Shown here in pieces: positions 1 through 7,534 of a stretch of 32,135 nucleotides of DNA. The DNA comes from a virus: IMG/VR virus record IMGVR_UViG_3300020317_000005, positions 1-32,135 of that record; one strand, 5' to 3'. Below the pieces are notes generated by a model that was not told where the DNA came from, searched no databases, and saw only the letters and a list, made by a program, of their open reading frames with translations. Position numbers and translations under genes: made by a program. How positions within the stretch are numbered: position 1 is the stretch's first letter; each line of letters begins with the position of its first letter.

Positions 1-2
1 TT

Positions 3-401
3 CAAGCAGAAAAAATAACGGCACCGGTAGAGGATAGATCTTCTAGATCTAGGTCCAAAGCTATTAGAGCAAAAAAGAAAGTTGCAGCACCAGCCCCAGC
101 ACCAGTCCCGGTTAAACTTAAATTAAATGTACCTCTGGGACATAGGTTTATAAGTAAAGAGCAAGAGATTAGGTTTTATGCAACTATGGAGAAGGCCATT
201 GCCAATGGAGAGTTTAAGTCTCAGGAAGAATTGGACAAGGCAGTAAAAAGGCAACTTAAACCGACACCTATTGTTGGTGTCCCTGGTGTGGAACCTGTTA
301 GACCTAAACCAGTAGAAAGACCTGGTCTAGAGGCGCCTGTCTTAGATGCACCTGTTTTGAAAGCACCTGTTAAAGGAGTAGCAGCTAAAATAGCAAAATA
401 A
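3..401 (+). CDS. C-terminal part of an unidentified Pro/Val-rich basic protein (5' end outside window)
   Basis: The reading frame is open from the first full codon at base 3 to the TAA ending at 401, with no stop, so the gene starts upstream of the window; 132 codons are visible. A methionine at 186 is a possible internal start, but the frame and composition continue upstream of it. The visible part begins with a basic, low-complexity stretch (SRSRS, then Lys/Ala and Ala-Pro repeats), passes through a short mixed segment (LGHRFISKEQEIRFYATMEK) that looks folded, and ends in a Pro/Val-rich tail holding three spaced APV units. This composition suggests a linker or unstructured tail. I do not recognise the family. 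The next gene starts 32 bases later after an A/T-only spacer. Certain as an open frame, unknown as to function. Confidence 0.7.
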   Translation, partial: QAEKITAPVEDRSSRSRSKAIRAKKKVAAPAPAPVPVKLKLNVPLGHRFISKEQEIRFYATMEKAIANGEFKSQEELDKAVKRQLKPTPIVGVPGVEPVRPKPVERPGLEAPVLDAPVLKAPVKGVAAKIAK

Positions 402-433
402 AAATTAATAATTAACAATTAAATTAAATCAAA

Positions 434-691
434 ATGAGTAAAGTAAAAAAAATGGAGGTAACTCCAAAGGCAATCACTAAAGACGAGTTAAAAAAAGTTA
501 CAGAGCTGCAAACAGAGCTGCAATCTTATTTAGCCAACATTGGTGTATTAGAAGTGCAAAAAGCTAAAGCTATTTTTCAGGTAAACATGCTTGAAAAAGA
601 AATGGGTGAGGTTAAAAAAGATATCGAGGCTAATTATGGCCCAGTCAATATTAATCTTTCCGATGGAACTTACGAAGAAATTAAAGAGTAG
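434..691 (+). CDS. Small coiled-coil protein, function unknown
   Basis: An 85-aa protein. Residues about 15-65 form a heptad-like amphipathic helix (repeated KVTELQTELQ and MLEKEMGEVKKDIE patterns), which predicts a coiled coil. The C-terminus (NINLSDGTYEEI) looks like a short beta strand. Small coiled-coil proteins with this layout are common near packaging genes in marine phages, but I cannot name a function. The start at 434 follows attaaattaaatcaaa, the A/T leader type used across this window. The next gene starts 3 bases after its stop, so the two are probably co-transcribed and may be translationally coupled. Confidence 0.75.
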   Translation: MSKVKKMEVTPKAITKDELKKVTELQTELQSYLANIGVLEVQKAKAIFQVNMLEKEMGEVKKDIEANYGPVNINLSDGTYEEIKE

Positions 692-694
692 GTT

Positions 695-922
695 ATGGAA
701 AGTGTTATAAGAAAAATTAGTATCGGGGCTGACTATAAAAACGAAGCAATGCACTACTCTGTTAAACAGACAGTTTACGGTGGCCACGAGATTTCTCATA
801 TAATATTTGAAGAGTCTGATAATTCTTATAACATATTTATTAAGAAAGTAGATGAGATAATGCCATGGAAGAAGTTTAATTCTAACATGGCAATATCCGT
901 TGAGTATGACCTAGAGTATTAA
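695..922 (+). CDS. Small conserved-looking protein, function unknown
   Basis: A 75-aa protein with no recognisable catalytic motif. It is rich in alternating hydrophobic and charged residues (SVIRKISIG, HEISHIIFEE, YNIFIKKVDE, MAISVEYDLEY), which suggests a small beta-rich fold. The stop codon TAA shares its last A with the ATG of the following GroES-like gene (TAATG at 920-924), an arrangement typical of translational coupling. Its position between a coiled-coil protein and the GroES-like protein suggests an accessory role in virion assembly, but that is only context. Confidence 0.7.
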   Translation: MESVIRKISIGADYKNEAMHYSVKQTVYGGHEISHIIFEESDNSYNIFIKKVDEIMPWKKFNSNMAISVEYDLEY

Positions 923-1527
923 TGCGAAGTATATATGACTTTATCATAAAGCCGGTAGGTGAAAGATATGATAACAAGGTCGAACTAGGAGAGCATACCT
1001 TGATAACAAATAGCTCTATAGAAAGTTTCAAGCACGTTAACAATGTTGCCGAGGTAATAGAAACCCCTGCGGCATTTGCAACACCTATTAAAAAAGGTGA
1101 TTTAGTAATAATACATCACAATGTTTTTAGGGTGTTTTATGACATGAAAGGAACTAAGAAGAACAGTAGATCGTTTTTAAAAGACGGTTTGTTTTTTTGT
1201 AGCATTGACCAAATATATTTGTACAAGAAAAGTAAAACTTGGAAATCATTTGGAGACAGATGCTTTGTTGCTCCCGTCAAAAATAAAGACATTTTAAGCA
1301 GCCAAAAAACAGCTGATCTTATTGGTATACTAAAAATAGGTAATAGCTCCTTAAAGAGCACTGGAATTAATCCAGGGGATATAATAGGGTTTACGCCAAA
1401 CAGTGAATGGGAATTTGTTGTGGATAACCAAATTATGTATTGTATGAAATCAAATGATATTGTTATAAAGTATGAACTCGATAGAAACGAAGAGGAGTAT
1501 AATAGCCGCTGGGCGCAAGGCAATTAA
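922..1527 (+). CDS. Tandem GroES-like (co-chaperonin-type) protein
   Basis: A 201-aa protein that reads as two consecutive GroES-type units. Unit 1 (about residues 7-101) opens with FIIKPVGERYDN, comparable to the IRPLxDRV opening of GroES, then has GDLVIIHHNVFR at 59-70 (the GD+hydrophobic strand near the end of the GroES core) and closes with FFCSIDQIYLYK, like the 'esDIlai' end. Unit 2 (about 107-186) repeats the pattern: SFGDRCFVAPV at 109-119, GDIIGFTPNSEWEF at 152-165, CMKSNDIVIKYE at the end. GroES-like proteins such as T4 gp31 help the host GroEL fold the major capsid protein; that is family knowledge. The doubled architecture, and a role in capsid folding here, are my inference. It overlaps the next gene by 56 bases. 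Confidence 0.6.
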   Translation: MRSIYDFIIKPVGERYDNKVELGEHTLITNSSIESFKHVNNVAEVIETPAAFATPIKKGDLVIIHHNVFRVFYDMKGTKKNSRSFLKDGLFFCSIDQIYLYKKSKTWKSFGDRCFVAPVKNKDILSSQKTADLIGILKIGNSSLKSTGINPGDIIGFTPNSEWEFVVDNQIMYCMKSNDIVIKYELDRNEEEYNSRWAQGN

Positions 1528-1744
1528 AGAATTAGTAAAGGTAGCAGAGGAAAAGATCGTTGACTCAGAGGAAGATATATCAGCTGACAGACTTAAAAAT
1601 GCTGCCGCTACTAAAAAGCTTTGTATATTAGACGCTTTTGAAATACTAAATAGGATACAGGAAGAAGAAAGTATGATTAACGAAGCAACTAAGACTTCGG
1701 ATAAACCTGTATTCAAAGGCTTTGCAGAAGGGAGATCTAAATAA
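1472..1744 (+). CDS. Candidate terminase small subunit
   Basis: A 90-aa, mostly helical, charged protein immediately upstream of the large terminase, the usual position of the DNA-recognising small subunit. Residues about 8-35 (IIAAGRKAIKELVKVAEEKI) and 40-68 (ADRLKNAAATKKLCILDAFE) form two amphipathic helices, followed by an acidic stretch and a flexible tail. I see no unambiguous helix-turn-helix, so the assignment rests mostly on position and size. Between ATG 1472 and the methionine near the C-terminus there is no in-frame ATG, GTG or TTG, so the 56-base overlap with the preceding gene is needed if a standard start is used. Its stop shares an A with the start of terL (TAATG at 1742-1746). 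Confidence 0.5.
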   Translation: MNSIETKRSIIAAGRKAIKELVKVAEEKIVDSEEDISADRLKNAAATKKLCILDAFEILNRIQEEESMINEATKTSDKPVFKGFAEGRSK

Positions 1745-3954
1745 TGGCTTACAAACAAGAATTATACAGTATAGTCAAAGACTATATTAGACCCCAAGCG
1801 ATTAAAAAGAAAAACCGTTATTCAAAATGGGAGTATGGTTATGACAAAGAACATGATGTTATCGTTATAAGCAAAACCGGCAAAATAGGTGATATATATT
1901 TAATAAGTGGAGTACATATTGCATTGCCGTTATTACAAGACAAACCTGACAAGGGCATGGATAAGTGGAAGGCCAAGGCTTACCCAAAAGAATTAAGTAA
2001 AATAAAAAGTGAAGCTGATTGGGTTAAATACCCCGATGCTTTCAAAGAAAAATGGCATGGGTATATTGACGAAGAGTTTAACAGGCGCGAAGAAGGCTTT
2101 TGGTTTTATAATAAAAATAAGCCTACTTACATTACTGGTACTCACTACATGTACTTGCAGTGGTCCAAAATTGACGTTGGGCAACCTGACTTTAGAGAAT
2201 CAAACAGATTATTCTACATATTCTGGGAGGCTTGCAAAGCAGACAGCAGATGCTACGGTATGTGCTACCTTAAGAATAGAAGATCGGGATTTTCTTTCAT
2301 GGCTTCCGGCGAGACCGTTAACCAAGCAACAATATCTTCGGATGCTCGATTTGGTATATTGTCCAAATCTGGACCCGATGCAAAGAAGATGTTTACAGAT
2401 AAAGTTGTACCAATATCGGTTAACTATCCATTCTTCTTTAAACCAATCCAGGACGGGATGGACCGTCCAAAAACAGAACTTGCATACAGGGTTCCCGCTT
2501 CAAAATTCACAAGGAGGAAACTTGACTCCAACGCGGTACCAGAAGAAATCACCGGCCTTGACACCACGGTCGACTGGAAAAATACAGGTGACAACTCGTA
2601 CGATGGTGAAAAACTAAAGCTATTAGTGCACGATGAAAGCGGTAAATGGGAAAGACCTACAAATATACTTAATAACTGGCGAGTAACTAAAACTTGTTTA
2701 AGATTAGGTAGTAGAGTTATTGGTAAGTGTATGATGGGGTCTACATCTAACTCTTTAGATAAAGGGGGTAAAAACTTTAAAAAATTATACGATAGTTCTG
2801 ACGTAACCAATAGGAACAAAAATGGCCAAACAAAAAGCGGTTTATATAAATTGTTTATTCCGATGGAATGGAATTACGAAGGATTTATAGACGAATACGG
2901 TTGGCCTGTGTTTGAAACGCCAAAAAAAGAAACAGAGGGGCCTCATGGAACTTCTATTGAGGAGGGCGTTATTAATCACTGGGAAAATGAAGTTGAAGGT
3001 TTAAAAGACGATCCGGATGCATTGAACGAATATTATCGTCAATTTCCAAGAACAGAACAGCATGCGTTCAGAGATGAATCAAAGCAATCTATATTTAATT
3101 TAACAAAGATATATCAACAAATAGATTATAACGAAGAGTTAAGAAACAATACGATGGTTACACAAGGTAACTTCCAATGGAAAAACGGTATTAAAGATAC
3201 CGAGGTAATATTTTATCCTAACAAAGATGGTAGATTTTATATTACATGGGTGCCTAACCAAGAGCAACAAAACAATATAATAATAAAAAATGGTATTAAA
3301 TATCCAGGAAATGAGCACATGGGTGCCTTTGGTTGTGACAGTTACGATATTAGTGGTGTCGTTGGCGGCGGCGGCTCTAACGGAGCTTTACATGGATTAA
3401 CTAAGTTTTCAATGGAGGATGTGCCTCCAAATCATTTCTTTTTAGAATATATTGCAAGACCTTCTACAGCTGAAATGTTTTTTGAAGACGTATTAATGGC
3501 TATGGTGTTTTACGGTATGCCTATACTGGCAGAAAACAATAAACCAAGATTACTTTATTATATAAGAAGAAGAGGTTATAGAGGCTACTCTATGAATAGA
3601 CCCGACAGAACATATAATAAATTATCAGTGTCAGAAAGAGAAGTAGGGGGAATACCTAATTCAAGTGAGGACATAAAACAAGCACATGCATCTGCTATTG
3701 AAACGTATATAGAAGATTTTGTAGGCGAAAAAGTAGATGGTTATGGCGATGTTTATTTACAAAGAACATTACAAGATTGGGCTAAATTTGATATAAACAA
3801 TAGAACGAAGCACGATGCGTCTATAAGTTCGGGGCTAGCTTTAATGGCTTGCAATAAACACAGGTATACGCCCAGAGCAGCGATGCAAAAAAAGGTATAC
3901 ACCTTAGGATTCAAAAAATACAATAACGAGGGAGCTACTTCAAAAATAATATAA
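1744..3954 (+). CDS. terL: Terminase large subunit (ATPase-nuclease packaging motor)
   Basis: A 736-aa DNA-packaging motor that pumps the genome into the prohead at the portal and cuts concatemers. ATPase part: a deviant Walker A at residues 177-185 (KNRRSGFSF), the K-x-x-R-x-G-[FY]-S form also known from lambda gpA; Walker B at 292-298 (KLLVHDE, D297/E298); and a coupling-motif-like segment at 330-336 (MMGSTSN). Nuclease part (RNase H-like fold): first acidic residues in GCDSYD at 530-535 and the final metal-binding aspartate probably D691 in KHDASI; the middle acidic residue is less clear, perhaps in AENN before the arginine-rich stretch. It is longer than the classical 500-600 aa terminases, with a roughly 170-residue N-terminal extension. 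It starts inside the stop of the previous gene, and the portal gene follows after 3 bases. Confidence 0.93.
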   Translation: MAYKQELYSIVKDYIRPQAIKKKNRYSKWEYGYDKEHDVIVISKTGKIGDIYLISGVHIALPLLQDKPDKGMDKWKAKAYPKELSKIKSEADWVKYPDAFKEKWHGYIDEEFNRREEGFWFYNKNKPTYITGTHYMYLQWSKIDVGQPDFRESNRLFYIFWEACKADSRCYGMCYLKNRRSGFSFMASGETVNQATISSDARFGILSKSGPDAKKMFTDKVVPISVNYPFFFKPIQDGMDRPKTELAYRVPASKFTRRKLDSNAVPEEITGLDTTVDWKNTGDNSYDGEKLKLLVHDESGKWERPTNILNNWRVTKTCLRLGSRVIGKCMMGSTSNSLDKGGKNFKKLYDSSDVTNRNKNGQTKSGLYKLFIPMEWNYEGFIDEYGWPVFETPKKETEGPHGTSIEEGVINHWENEVEGLKDDPDALNEYYRQFPRTEQHAFRDESKQSIFNLTKIYQQIDYNEELRNNTMVTQGNFQWKNGIKDTEVIFYPNKDGRFYITWVPNQEQQNNIIIKNGIKYPGNEHMGAFGCDSYDISGVVGGGGSNGALHGLTKFSMEDVPPNHFFLEYIARPSTAEMFFEDVLMAMVFYGMPILAENNKPRLLYYIRRRGYRGYSMNRPDRTYNKLSVSEREVGGIPNSSEDIKQAHASAIETYIEDFVGEKVDGYGDVYLQRTLQDWAKFDINNRTKHDASISSGLALMACNKHRYTPRAAMQKKVYTLGFKKYNNEGATSKII

Positions 3955-3957
3955 TAA

Positions 3958-6369
3958 ATGAATGTAAGTACAAATACTAATAGCCCATTTCCTGATCAGG
4001 TAGTCAGCGACGCTGAAAAAGCTACGATAGAGTATGGATTACAGGTTTCACGGGCTATTGAGCAGGAGTGGTTTAACTATGGCGGTGCCGGGTCAAACAG
4101 ATATGCTGTTAATTGGAATAGCTTTCATAACCTTAGGCTATATGCCAGGGGTGAACAAAGCGTACAAAAGTACAAAGATGAATTAGCTATTAACGGGGAT
4201 TTGTCTTATCTTAATTTAGATTGGAAGCCGGTCCCTATACTTTCTAAGTTTTCAAACATCGTTGCAAACGGAATTACACAAAAGCAATATGATATAACGG
4301 CTTACTCGCAGGACCCTGAATCTTTAAAAGCTAGAACAGATTACGCAAGTAATATACTTTTTGACATGAATACTCGGGAAGAGCGAGCAATGGCTTCTGA
4401 GCTGATAGATGTATCTTATAAAAAATCGCCTTTGCCTGAGGGGTCTTTACCCAATTCTTTGGAAGAAAGAGATTTGCACATGCAGCTTAATTATAAGCCA
4501 GCTATAGAAATAGCAGAGGAAGAAGCCATTAATACCGTACTTGCTACGAATGAATTTGATTTGACAAAATCTAGGGTTAATCAAGATTTAGTAAATATAG
4601 GTATAGGTATTACAAAAACAACTTTTAATCCAGCAGAAGGCATTGTTGTTGATTACGTAGACCCCGCATACTGTGTTTGGTCATACACTGAAGACCCTAA
4701 TTTTGATGATATATATTATGTAGGAGAAGTTAAATCTATAACAATACCTGAACTTAAAAAAGAATTTCCGTATATATCTAATGAAGAATTAGAGCGTATA
4801 CAAAAATTTCCAGGTAATAGAAGGATGATTCAAGGATTTGAAAACTACGATAATAACACTGTTCAAGTATTATATTTTGAATATAAAACCTATACTGACC
4901 AAGTATTTAAAATAAAAAGAACGGAAAATGGATTAGAGAAAGCTATTGAAAAAACAGATCTTTTTAATCCACCTCCTAATGATAACTTTGAAAGGGTGGC
5001 CAGGTCTATTGAAGTACTGTATGAGGGGGCTAAAGTTATAGGAACAGATATAATGCTTAAATGGAATATGTCTGAAAACATGACAAGGCCATTAGCAGAT
5101 ACAACTAGGGTTGAAATGAGTTACTCAATGTGCGCTCCAAGAATGTACAAAGGTGTAATACAGTCCCTTATAAGTAAATGTATAGGGTTTGCTGATGTTA
5201 TTCAACTAACTCATCTTAAAATGCAACAAGTGCTCGCTAGAATGGTACCGGACGGCGTGTTTTTAGATGTTGACGGCTTAGCTGAAGTTGATCTAGGCAA
5301 TGGAACGAATTATAACCCGCAGGAGGCATTAAACATGTACTTTCAAACAGGTTCTGTTGTGGGTCGATCCATGACTCAGGAGGGCGACATGAATAGAGGT
5401 AAAGTTCCTATACAGGAATTATCAAGTTCCTCGGGTATTGGGAAAATGCAATCTTTAATTACAGCATATAATTATAACATGCAAATGATTAGAGATGTAA
5501 CCGGATTAAACGAAGCAAGAGATGGAAGTATGCCAGATGCAAACGCTTTAGTCGGCTTACAGAAGATGGCAGCTAATACGTCTAATACAGCCACTAAGCA
5601 TATACAAAATGCTAGTATACAGATCGCTTTAAGCACTTGTGAAAATATATCATTAAAAATAAACGATGTATTAAATTTCCCGCTTACTAAGAATTCTTTA
5701 ATGAATAGTATATCTACTTTTAATGTTGAAACTTTAAAAGAAATTGAAAATCTTAATTTGCATGATTTTGGCATATTCTTAGAAATGGAACCAGATGATG
5801 AAGAAAAGGCGGAATTACAAAAAAATATACAAATTGCTTTACAAACTAAAGAAATTGACATTGAAGACTCAATAGATATCAATCAGATTAAAAACCTTAA
5901 GCTAGCAAACGAAATGTTAAAACTTAAGCGCAAGAAGAAACAAGAAAAAGCACAGGCTTTGGTTCAGCAAAATATTCAGGCTCAGGCTCAAGCAAATGCA
6001 CAATCTGCTGAAAAAGCCGCAATGGCTGAGGTGCAAAAGCAACAAGCACTTACAGCAGAAAAAGTTGCAATAGAGCAAGCTAAGTCAAACTTTGAAATGC
6101 AAAGAATGCAAACCGAAGCGCAAATTAAAAAGGAATTAATGGCAACAGAATTCCAATACAACTTACAGCTTGCGCAAATGAAAGCAAAAGAAGCTAACAC
6201 TAAAGAAGCACAAGCACAAGACCGCAAAGACCAAAGAATAGAAAAAGAAGGGACGCAGCAAAGCCAATTAATAGAGCAGCGTCAAACACAAGGATTACCA
6301 AAAGATTTTGAATCAGCGGGTAACGATAACTTAGGGGGATTCGATTTGTCACAGTTTGATCCCCAATAA
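3958..6369 (+). CDS. Portal protein
   Basis: An 803-aa protein directly after terL and before scaffold and capsid genes, the canonical portal position. The portal forms the dodecameric channel at one capsid vertex through which DNA enters and leaves. Features: an N-terminal alpha/beta region with the early motif WKPVPILSKFSNIVANG (about residues 90-108) typical of large podovirus/crAss-like portals; a central region including VDYVDPAYCVWS; and the long helical segment near ARDGSMPDANALVGLQKMA (about 520-540), the part that lines or supports the channel. Residues about 650-770 are a long Gln/Ala/Lys-rich helix (repeats such as QAQAQANAQ), predicted to form an extended coiled coil or the internal 'barrel' known from P22-type portals. 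The C-terminus is short and acidic/Gly-rich. Identity rests on context plus these patterns. Confidence 0.88.
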   Translation: MNVSTNTNSPFPDQVVSDAEKATIEYGLQVSRAIEQEWFNYGGAGSNRYAVNWNSFHNLRLYARGEQSVQKYKDELAINGDLSYLNLDWKPVPILSKFSNIVANGITQKQYDITAYSQDPESLKARTDYASNILFDMNTREERAMASELIDVSYKKSPLPEGSLPNSLEERDLHMQLNYKPAIEIAEEEAINTVLATNEFDLTKSRVNQDLVNIGIGITKTTFNPAEGIVVDYVDPAYCVWSYTEDPNFDDIYYVGEVKSITIPELKKEFPYISNEELERIQKFPGNRRMIQGFENYDNNTVQVLYFEYKTYTDQVFKIKRTENGLEKAIEKTDLFNPPPNDNFERVARSIEVLYEGAKVIGTDIMLKWNMSENMTRPLADTTRVEMSYSMCAPRMYKGVIQSLISKCIGFADVIQLTHLKMQQVLARMVPDGVFLDVDGLAEVDLGNGTNYNPQEALNMYFQTGSVVGRSMTQEGDMNRGKVPIQELSSSSGIGKMQSLITAYNYNMQMIRDVTGLNEARDGSMPDANALVGLQKMAANTSNTATKHIQNASIQIALSTCENISLKINDVLNFPLTKNSLMNSISTFNVETLKEIENLNLHDFGIFLEMEPDDEEKAELQKNIQIALQTKEIDIEDSIDINQIKNLKLANEMLKLKRKKKQEKAQALVQQNIQAQAQANAQSAEKAAMAEVQKQQALTAEKVAIEQAKSNFEMQRMQTEAQIKKELMATEFQYNLQLAQMKAKEANTKEAQAQDRKDQRIEKEGTQQSQLIEQRQTQGLPKDFESAGNDNLGGFDLSQFDPQ

Positions 6370-6401
6370 ATAAGTATTTAATAATTATATAATATCATAT
6401 C

Positions 6402-7529
6402 ATGAGTGAAAAAACAGAAGGATCTTTTAAGATCAAGTCTAAGCCAAAGCTAACTGAAGAACAATTAGGGGCTAAAAACAGGGAACCTTTAATAGACATT
6501 CCTAGTAACGTAACAAAAGTAGTAATTCCTAAAGAACCACAAGATGCCATTCAAGAGCCAAGCGCAAAGGAAGTGGATGTACATGAATCTTCCGAAGATA
6601 GCAAAAAAATGGTCGAAGAAGTATCCGAGCCGGTCATCAAAGAAATTACCGAAGAAAGTAAAAAAGAAGAAGAAATAAAGCAAGAACAAATAGTTCAACA
6701 ATCTGCATTACCAGAAAATATTACTAAGCTAGTATCATTTATGCAGGAAACAGGGGGTACCATGCAGGACTACCTTAGGTTAAATACTAATTACGATGAT
6801 ATAGATCGTGATGTTCTTGTTAAGGAGTATTATAAAAACACTAAATCCCATTTAAGCGCGGAGGAAATTGATTTCATGATCGATGACAATTTTGCATTTG
6901 ATGAGGATATAGATGAGGAGCGAGATATCCGAAGAAAAAAACTCGCATATAAAGAAGAGGTTGCAAAAGCCCGTAAGTTTTTAAACGATACTAAAGATAA
7001 GTATTATGATGAGATCAAGTTGAACTCACCTAAATTATCTGGAAATCAGCAAGAAGCTTCGGACTTTTTTAATCGATATAAAGAGGACCAGGAAAGAAAC
7101 GTCGCTAATCACGAAAAGTTTAAAACCAGTACTAATCAATTACTTAACAACGAATTCGAAGGTTTCGATTTTAATTTAGGTGAAAAGAAATTTAGATACG
7201 GTATACAAAACCCTTCGCAGATAGCAGAAAAGCAATCAGACATTAGTAATTTTATAGGGAAGTTCCTTGGAAAAGATGGTACGATTGAAGATACCGCAGG
7301 GTATCACAAAGCGTTGTATGCAGGTGCTAATGCTGATAAAATAGCAAATCACTTTTACGAACAAGGCAAAGCAGATGCTATTAGAGATGTTGTAAACAAA
7401 TCTAATAACACATCCAGTTCAGCTAGAAAAGCTGCGCCGATAGATGGAGCAAGGTTTGGTGCATACAAAGTAAAATCAGTTTCTGGAGCGGACTCAACAA
7501 AACTAAAAATTAAAAAGTTTAAAAATTAA
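6402..7529 (+). CDS. Probable capsid scaffolding protein
   Basis: A 375-aa protein between portal and major capsid, the usual place of the scaffold. Residues 1-105 are strongly charged and low-complexity (Glu/Lys runs such as EESKKEEEIKQEQ), predicted disordered. Residues about 110-170 hold a more conserved-looking segment (FMQETGGTMQDYLRLN, then DVLVKEYY and an acidic DEDIDEERD). Residues 170-270 are helical and the C-terminal 40 residues are basic (KLKIKKFKN at the very end). An acidic, helical body with a basic C-terminal tail that can bind the capsid shell is the common scaffold design. No protease motif is visible. It begins after a 32-base A/T-only spacer; its stop is 5 bases before the capsid start. 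Confidence 0.72.
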   Translation: MSEKTEGSFKIKSKPKLTEEQLGAKNREPLIDIPSNVTKVVIPKEPQDAIQEPSAKEVDVHESSEDSKKMVEEVSEPVIKEITEESKKEEEIKQEQIVQQSALPENITKLVSFMQETGGTMQDYLRLNTNYDDIDRDVLVKEYYKNTKSHLSAEEIDFMIDDNFAFDEDIDEERDIRRKKLAYKEEVAKARKFLNDTKDKYYDEIKLNSPKLSGNQQEASDFFNRYKEDQERNVANHEKFKTSTNQLLNNEFEGFDFNLGEKKFRYGIQNPSQIAEKQSDISNFIGKFLGKDGTIEDTAGYHKALYAGANADKIANHFYEQGKADAIRDVVNKSNNTSSSARKAAPIDGARFGAYKVKSVSGADSTKLKIKKFKN

Positions 7530-7534
7530 TAACA

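Noticed and set aside
1450-1758. Minus-strand open frame of 102 codons
   Set aside because: It lies opposite two + strand genes that fit the operon's spacing, and its hydrophobic, Ser-rich translation is typical of a shadow frame. The same holds for the other minus-strand frames, such as 15243-15740 and 30256-30684.
2009-2617. 202-codon + strand frame inside terL
   Set aside because: It is fully contained in the large terminase, with no leader or recognisable product; an out-of-frame shadow.
5905-6290. Gln/Ala-rich portal tail as a separate fused gene or a frameshift
   Set aside because: The frame is continuous, and long helical C-terminal extensions are known in large portals, so there is no need for a fusion event.
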